From contig JAVTVJ010000132.1 of assembly GCA_034509425.1 (NCBI GenBank), positions 2,749,470 through 2,813,469 of the forward strand: a stretch of DNA of 64,000 bases, written 5' to 3'. Source of the stretch: Eopsaltria australis (Eukaryota; Chordata; Aves; Passeriformes; Petroicidae). The first letter of the stretch is position 1, and the number at the start of each line of letters is the position of its first letter. Shown one piece after another: positions 12,452-25,533 of this stretch. The position numbers and the translations under genes are program-made. Under the pieces are notes generated by a model, which was not told the DNA's origin, did no database searches, and saw only the letters and a program-made list of their open reading frames with translations.

Positions 12452-12976
12452 CATATGAAAACACCAAGCTCTGTGTGGTGTGGTCACCAGACTGGAGAGA
12501 AGGGATGCCATCCAGAGGCACCTGGACAGGCTTGAGAGGTGGGCCCTTGAAGACCTCCTGAAGTTCAACAAGGCTGAGTTCAAGAGGCTGCAGCTGGGCT
12601 GGGGCAATCACAAGCAGAAATACAGGATGGGTGGAGAATGGATTGAGAGCATATCCGCTGGGAAGGACTTGGGGGTTGTTGGATGGTGTTGGTGGATGTT
12701 GGGTGGTGTTGGTCGATGAGAGGCTGGACACAACCTGGAAATGTGCCCTTGCAGCCCAGAAAGCCAATTGTATCCTGGGCTGCATCCAGAGCAGCCTGGG
12801 CAGTAGGTTGAGGGAGGGGAGTCTCCCCCATTACTCTGCTTTCATGAGACCCTCCTTGAGTACTGGTTCCAGCTCTGGGACCTCCAAAATAAGAAGGACA
12901 TGAACCTGTTAAAATAAGTCCAGAAGAGGGCCATGAGGATGATCAGAAGGATGGAGCACACTCTGGAAAGACTGGA
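12452..12976 (+). mobile_element. CR1 LINE fragment, ORF2 C-terminal coding part
   Basis: The DNA matches the region of CR1 ORF2 downstream of the reverse transcriptase core. Recognisable pieces are gccatccagaggcacctggac, aagttcaacaaggctgag, gaatggattgagagc, cttgcagcccagaaagcc and atcctgggctgcatccag. Translated, one frame reads DAIQRHLDRLERWALED and then EWIESISAGKDLGVV. A second frame continues DERLDTTWKCALAAQKANCI. The frame change falls at a GGTGTTGG-type expansion at 12672-12719. The element is cut at both ends: it stops near ggagcacactctggaaagactgg, and the rest of ORF2 and the 3' UTR with the tail are absent. It is a dead copy. Confidence 0.9.
12672..12719 (+). repeat. GGTGTTGGTGGAT-type minisatellite inside CR1
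   Basis: The stretch repeats ggatggtgttggt / ggatgttgggtggtgttggtcgatg where the CR1 consensus has a single gggggtgttggttgatgag. The motif appears to have expanded to about three imperfect copies in place, probably by replication slippage, and it shifts the old reading frame. Confidence 0.7.
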
Positions 12977-15522
12977 CAAATAGGCAAACACAACTGCTGA
13001 GTAGGTAAACTGAGGCAATTGTTTAGGATAAAAATATTTCCATATGTAATTTTACTGATGCTGCTACTTCTGGAATAAAAGAATTTATTCAAACGATGTA
13101 ATTATCTTCAAATGGGCGTTTTTAGGGTATGATTCACCTCATCTCAAATGTACAAAGCACACTGTGAATCACACATGAAAAGGAGGCCTCACTGACTATA
13201 GTAAGAGCTTAGTGTGACTACCTTGCAGGGAGCTGTCTGGGTTGTATTTCAAGTGAGAGCAATCCCACACCCTCTGTCTTGTTTTGGAGTGTGTGGTCCA
13301 CACTGAATGCTTGTTGCTGAAGAGTGTTCATGGAAGAATGATTGGAAACCAAATGAGATGATGTTACTGTGCAACACTCAAAGCACTCTCTCTGTTTCAC
13401 TTACCAAAGAGCAGCAAAAGGTGGGGGAAATAACCATTCGAATGTAGCAAGAACAATCAGTGAAACTGTAATGGATGGAAGTCACAATTAGATAAGAAAT
13501 AAGGTGCATATTTTTGGCCACGAAGATGAGTTATTATATGAGGAATGCATAGATGTTGTAAGTATCTGGGCTTTTTAAATCGACATTGCATGATTTTGGG
13601 TATTTTAAGATCTTTCCACTTCAAACAAAAATTAATTCAAAGGTGTTTTAGAAGTCTCCTTCTGATAGGAGATTGTTAGATTGAAGAAAAATTCTTTCTG
13701 ATATTGTAATTCCTTAAGTTTCGAATCCAGATGTGAAACAAATGTAAATATTGCTGAATTATTCATTTATACCAGAAGACAAGTGCAGAAAATCTTAAAA
13801 GAAAGACCTTGTTTTCACAAGTCTTTATCTATCACCAGTACCTGACACAGTGAGTTTCTAGACTTAGCATCAAGCACCACCACCAAGAGCATCTCTCTTT
13901 GCTCGAGAGATGTTTTGTCAGCTCCTGAGAGGTGATTGTAATATTAAAGTAGCTTCTACCTACATCAGGTGTCATAATATATGGAGATACCATCAGGAAA
14001 TAAGCAACTGTTGGGAAACAAAATTTGATTTCAGAGACCAGCCTTAAGTCATGAGTTGGTATATTGAAAATACTCTTGCATTATACAGTGAAGTTGAATA
14101 TGTTTCTTTAGTAAGATTTTAATGCTTCAAACCAACAGAATTAATTAACAAAACCTGAATCACTGTAACTCATAATACTGTTTTAGAGTTTATACTACAG
14201 TTTACCAAAATTATTTGAGATGCCCAAAATATTCCCTATTTCTCTTCAGGGCATTGTGGCTTCCCAAACCCCAGAGTACATTCTCTCTAATTAGATAGAT
14301 ATGCAAAGGTCACATGAAATTTGTAAGGATTTGGATATCAGTCTCTTTAAAGCTGACTGGTAGTTTCATGGGCACAAGGCAATGTTCAGAAAAAGCAGAG
14401 GAATCCCATCCTCTTCAAGGTGCAGGGGATTACAGCTGGGTGGGGATTTACCAGGGGACTACACTAAGAGGGCTACGACCTCTCCATTAGTGAGCACAGA
14501 ATAACACAAACATGGTGCAGCACGAGCAGGGAGCCGTCCAACCACACAGCCCCTCCCTGGCTCCCTCATCATTCCTGTGGCAGTGAAACAAACAAAAGCA
14601 CGTTTTAGGCAGAAAATGAGCCATGGGTTTGGATAGCATTGATTATTTAGTGTATTAGCAGAGGGCAGAGTTTACATGCAGTATCAATTAGAAAATACTT
14701 GGCAATGAAAACAAGGCCAAAGGCCTTTCTGTTTTATGGCCAAATCCTGCTCACTTTCCTCACATGAGTAGCTCTAACGAAGTCAGCTTGAGCTCAGTGA
14801 TTTCACTCCAAAATCTCTTAAATCACTCTCTTAAATCTCTTATAAGTCGTAGCTAAAATTTGAAAGTATTTTAAAGGGAAACTTTTAACCTCTGTCCCTA
14901 GTTACAATTTTGGCTGCTTCCTTTATCATAATCTTCTCAGATCACCTCTATCCAAAAGCTCTAAAAATATCCCTCCAGATATTTTCTTCTTATTCTTTTT
15001 CTTTAAATACTATAATTCATATTTAATTCCCTTAATTCCGTATAGGCTTCTTAGAAATTCAACATCACAGTGATCAGAGATGCTCTTTGAACTTTCCCAC
15101 AATGTTGCAGGATTCAGAAATACTGAAGGCAGTCTCAGATTTTGTGTTAAAAAGTATATTTCAGTAGGTTGTGCTGTGCCAGAAAAGGTAGTGGTTTGTC
15201 AGAGAATTTTTCCAGGGTGAGAGTGATCTGGAGTGGGAGAGATGAGCTGTGTGTGTTTTGGTGCATGGTGTTACTGCGAGGGTGCAAGTACTTGTCCATT
15301 AGCAAGTACCTTTAGACAAGGTTGTAATGGTTCAGGGTTCATTTGTTCTTTGTCAGCCTTGTGACTGACCAGCTCTCTGAGCATCCTGAGTGTGCATCCC
15401 CACAGTGTGGCAGTGCCTGTCCCTGCCCCTGGGGGAGGGCAGCTCTCCTGCTGCTATCCTGCTGCTGCCACTCTACTGCTGCCTCCTCTCTGTGCAGTCA
15501 CAAGAGTGTCACTTTTTATGAA
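12977..15522. other. Unassigned noncoding DNA
   Basis: No gene or assignable repeat was found. A CTG-rich patch lies at 15442-15490 (three imperfect copies of tcctgctgct...), just outside the reverse CR1. Repeated tctcttaaat units sit near 14811-14845. Confidence 0.55.
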
Positions 15523-16001
15523 ATCATAGAATGCTTTGGGTTGAAAAGGACCTTCAAGGCCATCTAGTTCCAACCCCTCTTGCCTTGGACAGGGAAACGT
15601 CCACTTTGACCAGGTTGCTTAAAACCCCGCCCAATCTAGCCTTGAGCACTTCTAAGGTAGGGCATCCACAGCTTCTCTGAGCAGGCTGTTCCAGTGTCTC
15701 ACCACTTTCACACTAAAGAATTTCTTTTTAATATCTAATCTAAACTTTCCCTCTTTCAATTTGAAGCCATTTCCCCTTGTCCTACCGCTGCAGGTCCTTG
15801 TAAACAGTCCCTGTCCATCTCTCCTGTAGGTTCATTACAGGTGTGAGAATATGCTCTAAGGTCTGCCCAGACCCTTCTCTTCTCCAGAGTAAACAACCCC
15901 AATTCTCTCAGCCTGTCATCATAGGAGAGGTACTTCATCCCTCTAAGCATCTCCATGACCCTCCTCTGCACTCACAGCAGCAGGTCATGTCCTTATGTCT
16001 G
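15523..16001 (-). mobile_element. CR1 LINE, 3' end with ORF2 C-terminus, 5'-truncated
   Basis: This reverse-strand CR1 starts at its 3' tail (atcatagaatgctttgggttgaaaagg at 15523) and runs back through the 3' UTR (catctagttccaacccc, ggcatccacagcttctctgagcagg, cagtgtctcaccactttcacac) into the last part of ORF2. The minus-strand frame near 15850-15970 still reads RRVMEMLRGMKYLSYDDRLR and LGLFTLEKRR, the conserved C-terminal CR1 ORF2 block. It ends near ggtcatgtccttatgtct at about 16001. The 5' truncation is usual for LINEs. No intact frame remains. Confidence 0.92.
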
Positions 16002-19000
16002 GTACCATTCTTCACCTTTACCAAGGAAAGAAGAGACCGGAAGTAATAACAATGTTGTTTCATCTCCTTACTCTGAGTTAGCAAAAGTTTGTCAATGGCT
16101 ATGATTGCTCATATTAATCATAAATAGCAATACAAATTTAACCTTAAAGTTTGCAACCGATTCTAATGATTTTGACTGCATTAATTATCAGGAATTTCTA
16201 ATCAATGTTTGGTGATCCTGTATGCTTCCCTGTATTTGAATAAGAGAAAATAGCTAGTACAATTTTTTATTTTTAGAAAGAGAATGCAATTATGACAAGC
16301 TATTTCATTGTCACACACAATTGGCCATTTTCTTGTAAAGATGTGAATTACTTGGAAAATGTTTCAGACCTAACACCTTCCTAATACTTGGCTTGTTGTG
16401 TAACTGTTCTCTGTGCTTCCTAAAATTCTTCACACAAGGTTTTTGATTTAAGGAGGAGTGAGCAATGAGACAAATTATATTGTTGAGGTAAAGTAGGAGA
16501 AAAAACAATCTGATTAAGTCTCTTGTAACATGAATTTGTGTTTTATGTTTTCTGTTATATACAGAGATTTTGCAAACCTTCACTTGGGCTTTGGATATTA
16601 AATTCTCTGTGGTAAAGAAAGTAATATGTCACTTGAACACTAAATATAGCACAAAAAGATTAAAACATCCCCTTTATTTCCATTAAAAAAAATCATTCAT
16701 TAAGTCTGAAGTATTTTTGAAAAATAATTAAACTGGAATAATGTTTTTTTTGGGACTGTTTCTTACTCCAAATAAATTAGAGGAAACCCCATAGTTAACC
16801 CATACCAGAATTTCAAGGTTTCTTGCAGTCGGGTTGCTTGCTTGAACTATGGGAGAAAAAAAAATCTAGATTGTTTAGATTAAGGACCTAAATAGTCTGG
16901 GTGCCCTGAAATCATGTTTTTGGAGACATAGAGCTTTTTGGTTTTGGGTTTGGTTTTTTTTTTAATCCTTCTGTCCTTCTGCATCACTGCCAAATCCTTG
17001 CCATTCTGGAGGATCAGGGCTGTTTCCCAGCTTTTCTAGCAGCCTGATCTCTCATCACAGTCAGTAACTGAGACTACATTAATCTCAAAAGTACATATCT
17101 GGCTTTAAAGACTGTTTGTAAATTGTCTCCCTCAACAACCTCTAATGGCTTCCCAGCTCCTAAAAATTTGGAACTTGGCCCTACTGTTTCTGAGGCCTAT
17201 CTATCAGCTGGTTATTGACCCAAAAGAGAAGTCTCAAACACAGTTCTCTACCTAGAGACAGGACACAGGGCAGTTCATGCTCCATGGTAATTTTTCTTCT
17301 AAGCATTCCATGTAGTGGCAGGTGTTGTCTATTTTATTTTACATGCCAGAAAAGCACCAGGGAGTTACAGTTTGACTTGCAATGCTATCAAAATGTCTGA
17401 AGTCTTTGCACCTCTAGAACAAAGAAATAATTCTCATCTGTTTTGTCTTATCAGCTCCTTCTAACACATTACCATCTGATAAAAATATTCTGTCAAATGT
17501 TATACATGTAGGTAGCATGGGCTGTACATGTTTAGTTATGTCTTTTTTTTATCTCATAGCTGATAAGTAGGCATAAACGTTATTTTTACAGCTTTTGAAA
17601 TTTAAATACAGTGATATCTGTCGTTCTGGCAGTCTGTATACTTTTAAAAGGTATCAGTTATTACATACTGGCTTAAAACAACCTTGAGGCTTTTTATCAC
17701 ATTAATAAAATCATTTCCAACCTGACAACAAAGTAATTCTTTGGACAAAACTCCATTTTATTGCATGTGTCTGTTATGCCTCCCAAAAATTCATTTAGGC
17801 ATTTATTCCTCCTCATTTGCTTAAAATGGCTTCTCTTCAAGGAGACCAAGAAAAAAGTTACATACCAAAATAATTTAAGTCTGAATGTTCTTTGTTTATG
17901 TTATTTCCACTCTGGAGCCCAATCTTTAGCCAAGTCAAGACTAGACTGCTTCATGCTGCTGAATTTAGTGCATCCTGATTATTCCAATCTGAGTAATTAG
18001 CTGCTGTAATCATCAACCCTTACAGATCCATTAAAACAGTTTAAATCTGGAATAAATCTCTATCCATTTAAAAAGTCTGGGCCTGAAGTTATATGGTTGA
18101 GATCAAAATAAAGTTCATAATTTTATGCATTTTCCATGTTTACTTTGTTTCCCATCTCATCAGTGTTGAACTGTGTTAATGCTGATGTAAAAAATTCAAT
18201 GTACCCTGATATATATTTCTGATAGATACAGATTTACACTGTGTATGTGCATGTGTGTGTGGTCATTTCCTTGGTTTTTGAAAGGGTGGGGTTGTTAGAT
18301 TTGGTATGAATTTATTTTTCTTCTGCAGTACATGTTATTTTGGACACTTCTATTTTAAAATTGAAAATCCTTACAAAAGGGAATCAAGAACATTCTAATA
18401 AAAGCAAAAATATTCGGGAAAGCAGAAGGGAGAAAGGTGCTTTAAGCCATGGTGACATTTTCTGTTTTTATATTGAATTACTTGGTTTCAGGACTGTCTT
18501 CATAGAAAAGACTAAATATTCTAAGTCTCCTTTTTATGTCTCTTCATTGATCCTAATTGTGAGTGAATGAGCCCCAGGGACACTGGGAATAACAATTCCA
18601 GTTAGGGGAGAGGGAACAGAAAAAGGAAATACCGTCTCACAGGTGTTGACAAAATCTGAGCCTGAGGCTAGCTCACATACATTGGCAAACAGAAAGGGGA
18701 TCCCACAGTGAATTACCCAGATTCTCACAGTACTAAAGTGTATAGAACTAGAATATCTGGGGAAGAATCCAATTTTCAACATAAAATATTGGTTTGAATC
18801 AGCTACAGTGGTTGGTGTGAATCATTCATTTAATTTTGACCTGCATGTGGATTCTGTTGCAGAAACGTCATTGTTCCTTTTTATATGTGTGGATTAAGCC
18901 CAGCTTCATTTCTCCTCCTCCAGGTACCTGTAAACTGTCTGTGCTCTGTGGGCCCGGGTCATGCTGTGTGTGTGCTGCAGGTGGCAGTCGGTCTGTCTCG

Positions 19001-19483
19001 GTGCTGTGCGTCAGTACAGGCAGTGCAGTCGTGCTGCTGCAGTGTTGTGAGACCACCTCCAAACGCTACACCAGATGTGCATCCAGAGTGAGCAGCAGCT
19101 GATTGCGACACTGAGGAGGAAAGGCAGGGTCATGGGAATGCGAAGGATGCTCCACCTCAGACGCCAGCTGAACACTTCCAGAGTGGCAGCTGTAGCCAGA
19201 GCCTGGCTATGGATTGGTTGTGCCCTCTGGCAGGAGTGCACAGCCTAATAAGTAGTGAACATGTGCAAGCTCTGGTTTCATTTTGGCTCCCTCTCCTCTT
19301 TTGGCTGTGGGAGGGCAGAAAGGAAAGAGAGGAGAAGGAGGAAAAAGCCATATGTATCTCCTGCAGCTTTCCCAGCAGCAGCAGGCAGCTCATGAGCCCC
19401 GCATTGCCCCAGGTGCTGTTCTAGAACTCCTTCTCAGTAACCCCAACATGCAATGGCTTGGGAAGAGTGGCAGGACAGCTGCC
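16002..19483. other. Unassigned noncoding DNA with a GC-richer patch at its right end
   Basis: No gene was recognised. A short GT-rich run (gtgtatgtgcatgtgtgtgtgg) lies at about 18239-18262. From about 18890 to 19110 the DNA becomes clearly richer in G and C and in short CTG/TGC words. Short overlapping frames there on both strands have no recognisable domain and look compositional. An acceptor-like ctcctcctccag ends at about 18923. Confidence 0.5.
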
Positions 19484-19974
19484 TGGCTAGGGAAGGGATC
19501 ATCTCCCTGTACTCAGCACTGGTAAGTGCGCTTTGAATGCTGTGTTCAGTTTTGGGCCCCTCACTACTCCTTTATCTCATTAGCTGATGAAGGGTCTGGG
19601 GCACAAATCCAATGGTAAGCAGCTGAGTTTAGCCTGGAGACCTTATTGCTCTCTACAACTACTTGAAAGGAGGCTGGAGCCAGGTGGGTGTTGGTCTCCT
19701 CTCACGCAGCAAGCCATAGCACAAAAGGAAATGGCTCCTATTGCATCAGGTGAGATTTAGATTGGACATTAGGAGAAATTTCTTCAGTGACAGGGCTGTC
19801 AAGAATTGGAATAGGCTGCTCAAGGAAGGGTTTCTCTGGAAGTACTTAAAAGTTGTGTAGAGGTGGTACTTAAGGACATGGTTTAATGGTGGATTTGGCA
19901 GTGTCAGATTTACAGTGGGACTCGATTATCTTGAAGGTCTTTTATAAACTAAGCAATTCTATGATTCTGTGATC
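19484..19974 (+). mobile_element. CR1 LINE, 3' end, 5'-truncated and internally deleted
   Basis: Recognisable CR1 blocks in order are ctccctgtactcagcactgg, tgtgttcagttttgggcccctcac, gaagggtctggggcac, agcctggagaccttattgctctctacaactac, tgagatttagattggacattaggag, ggacatggtttaatgg and ttgaaggtctttt. It ends with the repeated avian CR1 tail attctatgattctgtga at about 19957-19973. Compared with the remembered consensus, stretches are missing around 19570-19600 (between the Tyr-rich ORF2 segment and gaagggtctgg) and near 19626. Coding capacity is lost. Confidence 0.93.
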
Positions 19975-22900
19975 CCATATTAGTACCTACTCACACCACA
20001 GAAACAGTTGACCCGTACTAAAGGAGATCATCCTGCCAGAGGGTCACAGGGCTCTTCCCTGACTGAAATCAGCTTTTGGCTGTCACAGCTGAGGCTTGGT
20101 TGCGCTTTTATGTTTACTACTTATCTCACTGACTTCTTCCAATGCTAAGGAAGGCCAGTGTGGCAGTAGACAACCTGAGCATCAATTCAACAGTCTAAAA
20201 TAAATGAAGAACACGTGTTTCAAGTCCACCTGGGCATCACAATTAATGTTACAATTTCTCTTCCTAGATTTTGATTAAAGATGTAATTTTTTTCCCCTCC
20301 TGACTTTTGTAGTTTTAGATTCAGAGCTTTTGTATTCTCTTCTGCTCTACATGTTTGAAACAGAAATTGATAACTTCACTGCTATTCTCTGATTCTTTAG
20401 GTCTCAGTGAGATCATCTCTACCTCTCTTTCTTAAATCAGACTAAACTGAAATCAGCTTTTTTTCAGTGACTCAATTTTGCTCTATTCTTTTCCAATGTT
20501 CCAAGTGCAGCTTTTTGCTTTGGGTATATCATAAAATGTGTATGTAAAACATGGGAAGAATATCTCCTTTTAAAACAATACAGTGTACTGCAGTTAATTA
20601 AATCAATGTCAGCTTTCCAACTGCATGATCTGAGCTGACCTGTATCAAATGAATTAGAACAGCAGCCATTGTGATGGACTTTGGCATGTTGTCATTGATT
20701 TATTTCCCTGTGGTCTTTCTAAACCTTTAGGGAGGTTTACAGGAGGTATTTCAGAAAAATCAGTGAACCCATCAATATGACACAGAGTAAGTATAGTAAA
20801 AATAGTGCTTAGGTTAGGAATACCAGCTGATTTATTTAATAAATCAAAGAAACAATCTAACTCAGTTGCCTCCAGCATTTATCCTTCAGACATCATATAT
20901 CCTTCCCTCGTCTAATTTAATTTTTCTCCTTCTTTCTATTTGACAGAAATATGAAATTTATAACTGAATACCTAGGTGGGGAAAGCTGAAATTGAAATGT
21001 ATAGCACAAACATGATCCTCTCTGTGGAAAACAGATAAAGAGTTGGCTATATCTAACATTTGGGTAATGGTATTCTTGGCAGCTAGAGGGTTTTACAAAA
21101 TTAGAGGGGCTTCTACCAACCTTCCCATCCATAATGCACTGTGTCAGTGTCAAATTCTGATAGTCTTAATCCACTCTGGTCTGGCACACTGCTCCTTCAG
21201 AACACAGGAGCTGCAGACAAGATAGGTACTCTTGAAAATCACAGTAGTAATTTCTGACATTACCCTCAGGGATACATGGTCCATGAAATCATGGGGGAGA
21301 GATTCCCTGCCTTCAGGATTTCTCCAACTTATGCATCACCTGGTGTTCTCCCTCTGGAGATTTTCCATGTCCATATATCACTCATAGAAGAAACAGTTTC
21401 TAGCCTCTGTAATTTCATCACAAAAACTTTTTAATGTTCATAAATGTTTGTGTAAGAGACCTCTGAGCACATTACTAAGCCTGAGAAACTACAAAAGCAA
21501 AATGGGTGCCAGAGAACAAGAGGACTCTGAAAAGCATTGAGGGTTTTAAAATGACATGATCTTAATTACTCTGAAGTCTGCATGTTTTCATTTCTTTAAT
21601 TGGAAGGTGATCCCTGTTAGTGAGACCAACTCCACATTTTCAGATTGTTTGGCTGTAAGCTAGGAGAGATGGTGGTGTGTTATTGTTATGGCTATTTCTG
21701 CTCATGAATCAGAATAATAGACATACGTAGAAATGGTATCAGCAAGTTTCAAATAAGTGATCAAGGTACTTTCTTCTCTTAACATGCTTACTTGGATGAC
21801 CCATTTGAACTGTTCCTTGCAAGTGAGCTGCAGTGTCAAGCAACCATTTCTTGACATGACCTTTTCTGAGAGGGATGGGAGTTAAACAAAATCACTCAGC
21901 TATTTGGTCTTTGGAAATTCATAGTGCATTCTCTGCACTGTGATAGTATTACAATCTAATTTTATATTATTTAATACCTTATGGAGAAAGCAGAAAAAGC
22001 GTAATTCAAAATTAACCATTCTGTCCCCCAAGCAGGAGATAGCTGGATTAATACTGTCCACCCTGCTCCTGGGAGATACCTTCTCTCCAGCTACAAAGAT
22101 CCTGGGTTTCCAAGCAGACTAAGATTTTTTTAATTTGGATAGGACAGAAGTATTAAGCTGTGTAGTGAATCTTGGGCTCAACATCAACAATATCCAGGAA
22201 GTTTGAACTAGCTTCCTGGACATTATATACTAAGACTGCAAGAAAAACTTTGGCAATTTCAGCCCCAAAATCTGCCTTATTTTTTTATTACATCAGCAAA
22301 TATCATCTACAGTTGTATTATCTGGATCGGGTTCTAAAATCCAAATGATTATGAAAAAGCTTCCTTTGTAATGAATGAAAATGATATCTAAATGCTTGTT
22401 CAAGATGCTATGGACATTTTGGTGACATTTAAAGCCAGCAAGCATATTATCACTTGGAGCATTTTATTCCAAGAATAAAGTGAATTACATCAGAGTAGCA
22501 TTTCTGACTGGCGTGACACCAATGCTTAGCTGTTTCACAAAGTTCAGAGTTCCATCATGCAGTACAAATAGTGAGAGCTGCATTGTATTGTCAAGCAAAA
22601 TGGAGACACCCCCACCACTCTCCAGGCAAATCTGTTCAAGATGCAGCCCTTTCCTCAGCCATGGTGCAGTGTCTGAAAGCCCCACTGAATGTCTCCTGCC
22701 TCCCTGTGTGACTAGGGAGCTTAGATCCAGCACTGTGTTGGCTACAGGGGAGGATCTTGCACCATGGACATGGTCCTAGAAAAAGTAGTCAAAAGGACAA
22801 TTGCCCGTGTCCCATATAAAATCTGTAACAGATATATCAAAAGGTGGGGCACTAGAGGCATGGCAAAACTGGCAAAAAAAGTTTTGCTAAACCTTTGGTT

Positions 22901-25494
22901 AAACTGTCGCTATCTAGCATGAAAAGGTTAAACTCTGACACTGATATGCTCGTCTTATACATTAAGGAGGCATAGAAAGAACATTACTCTCTGAAATATC
23001 ACAGCTGTGTTTATTTAGATTTATTTATATGAACTTTATTTAGAAGTGCATTTCTTTAGTTCAGTTTATGAGAACTTACTTAACAAGCTTTTTGCCTTCA
23101 TCAGACATCTCACCGGAAGACTGTGCTCATGGGATACCATACACCAAACAACTTACTTCTCAAAAGACTTTCAGCTGCTAGCAGGGTGGCTCTACACAGT
23201 GACACACAAAAAATGCATTGCCATTTTCAGGGTTTAAGGTCATAATAGCAGCTTCCATAGCTGCATGTACATTGTGCAGAGGATGTGTTTCAGATTGCTG
23301 TAACTTGCCTGCAGCAGGACTCACTGCAAATGCTGCATTCATTTCCTTCTCAGCACATGCTTCATAGCCTGTTACCACCCACTGCTCTTGGACAGTTCTG
23401 GCCTCTTTGTAGTAAGAAAATACAGTCATTGAATACCTCTGAGTGTTTGCTTACCTAAGCAAACCCTTTTCCTGTGAGTGGCCGTAGTAATCTGTGCACT
23501 GAGGGAAACAGCTCACCCATTCTACCACCTCCTGCCATTTGTGATTTCCTCTGCTTTCCTCCAAGCATTTCTGTTTCCTCACACTGTACACTCAACACGG
23601 ATTAATCCTCTTTACCAGCCTTCAAATGTCTCCTATCTCACATGCTGTCATGAGCAGTCCCTCCAGAGGGAAATTCCTGTTAAATGTCCTTCTGAGTAAG
23701 TAGCTGAGTGTGATAATATTACACAGGAAACTATGGGGAAAATTTCAGATCTGGGACCTGAATTCCTGATCTGAGTAGATCTTCTAAATTATCCAGGTGG
23801 TTGAAAGTGATTTATTTTCCCTTTTGCTTTCCTGAGTATCTGCAGGGTACCAGAATACAAATCCCACTATTATTAGTGTCCCAGGGGTTCCATATAGTCT
23901 TTCATCAAGGAAGGATAGCTGGTGAATGACTTCTGTGAATTGAACCGGAGGCTTTATAGTGCTTCTTGTAGTTTGTACTGCTTGGATAACTGTGCTGAGA
24001 AAAGATTCTTTGGTGCAGGAATAAAAAAGCGTGCTTAATCCAGGCATTCATTTAGGCCTTAGAACTGTGTAAAAAAATTAATTATTGATAATTCTTGACA
24101 TTTTTAACTAGAATATCACTCGATGTATAGGGAGTGTGTCTATTTCATCAGGGTTGTCCACAAAGATTAAAAGATGAGCTTTTAAACTTTAATTGCTGTT
24201 GTTTCTGCTGCCAATAAAACAAAATCCCAGGAAGAACATAAGTTAAAATAATTTGAAAGAGAGTAATTTGAATCTTTAGCATAAAGATTCTATCAGAACA
24301 GGGGGACAACTCCACTTTTTATGTTAAATTGCTCAGTACATTGTAACATTGGTATGCAAAAAAAGAGTTATGATGAGTCATACGAATGATTCATTCAGTC
24401 CCAGTTCTGGCTACAAGAAAATGTAGATAGCATGTATTTTAGTGTCAGCAGTAGTTTGGATAACAGGTTACTTGATTTAAAAAAGAGTGATATAGAAACA
24501 AGGGGAGAAGACAGCTGCAATGCCAATGTATTATGTCATTTTTAGTTGAGTTTTCTAAGAAAGTGATATATGTGGTCACGTATCTTGTACCTCTCAGCCT
24601 TCTTCCAATCCCTTGTGTTCAGTAAATATCAGTAAATAAAAACTTGTTCATGTCTTTTTAACTGGAAATACTTTAATGTTTTTCACCTGACAAAGGAAAA
24701 TTCTTATATTGAAAAAATATACTTACTTGAAAAATAGAGATAAAATATGAAGAATAACTGCAGAAACACAGGAGCAGAAGAAAATAGGGCAAGATCTGCC
24801 CTTTGCAATTGCATGCAAGCACATTTAATTACACCAAAAGAAACCACCCCAACATATCCCAAGCAGAGAAATCCCTATAGCCCTGTGTTATTCTATTTTC
24901 ATTTTAAAAGAATAGGGAAGAGCAGACCCTCTGAAACTTTTGTGATGAGCTTTTTGAAGCAGAGTATAGCTCCCCTCTTAAAAATCCATCAAATTCAGCT
25001 TTAAACATGAGAAGGTAGAAATAAGTTGAATTAAATTAAGGACCTGGATTTGTACAGTTTTGAGGAGGTGGCTAAAAACTGGACATATTTATTTATAAGA
25101 GACAGAAAAATCATTGCTGTCTGCTACAGACCTCAGTCCATATTTCATATTAAAAATACTGGAAATTTCTTCCTAGTATGTGTTAGGGCTGCCAGAAGAT
25201 GATGAGGTCTCTGACAAGGTCTTCAGTTGAGGTTAAGCTGACTGAAAGGCATGTGGAGAGCTACTGGCTATGAAATGAGACATTGCTGGCCAGGACAGAT
25301 AACTGTGGGAAGCTGGCCAAAGCTACAGAGTGCTGTGACTTTTCCTGGACTTCCCATCTATATAAAGGGTTTATGTGAAAAAGGACCACATCTCACAAAC
25401 AATTGAAGAGGGGTGTCAAGCCCCTTCTCAGGGCCTGTCTATTGCAAAGGCAGCCGTACCTGCAACAGGACATCAATTATGCCATATATAGCAT
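19975..25494. other. Unassigned AT-rich noncoding DNA
   Basis: This is about 5.5 kb without a recognisable gene, RNA gene or repeat family. A 9-bp perfect inverted repeat (tccaggaag at 22193-22201, cttcctgga at 22212-22220) encloses a 10-base loop. Short frames near 22480-22780 lie opposite each other on both strands and carry no known motif. Confidence 0.55.
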
Positions 25495-25523
25495 TAACCT
25501 GGGATATTCTATGATTCCATGAT
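25495..25523 (+). mobile_element. CR1-like 3' tail without a recognisable body
   Basis: The sequence taacctgggatattctatgattccatgatg resembles the 3' terminus shared by CR1-X-type elements and the tRNA-derived SINE at 7237. Upstream DNA (about 25190-25494) does not match CR1 or a tRNA head by eye. It does contain a TATA-like ctatataaagg at about 25357. The body could be a diverged SINE, a CR1 or an LTR. Element identity is uncertain. Confidence 0.4.
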
Positions 25524-25533
25524 GCTCAAACAT

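Noticed and set aside
12297..12785. 162-codon minus-strand frame as a gene
   Set aside because: It lies antisense to a CR1 ORF2 remnant on the plus strand, so it is a shadow of the LINE.
15843..16046. 67-codon plus frame
   Set aside because: It is antisense to the reverse-strand CR1 and reflects its composition.
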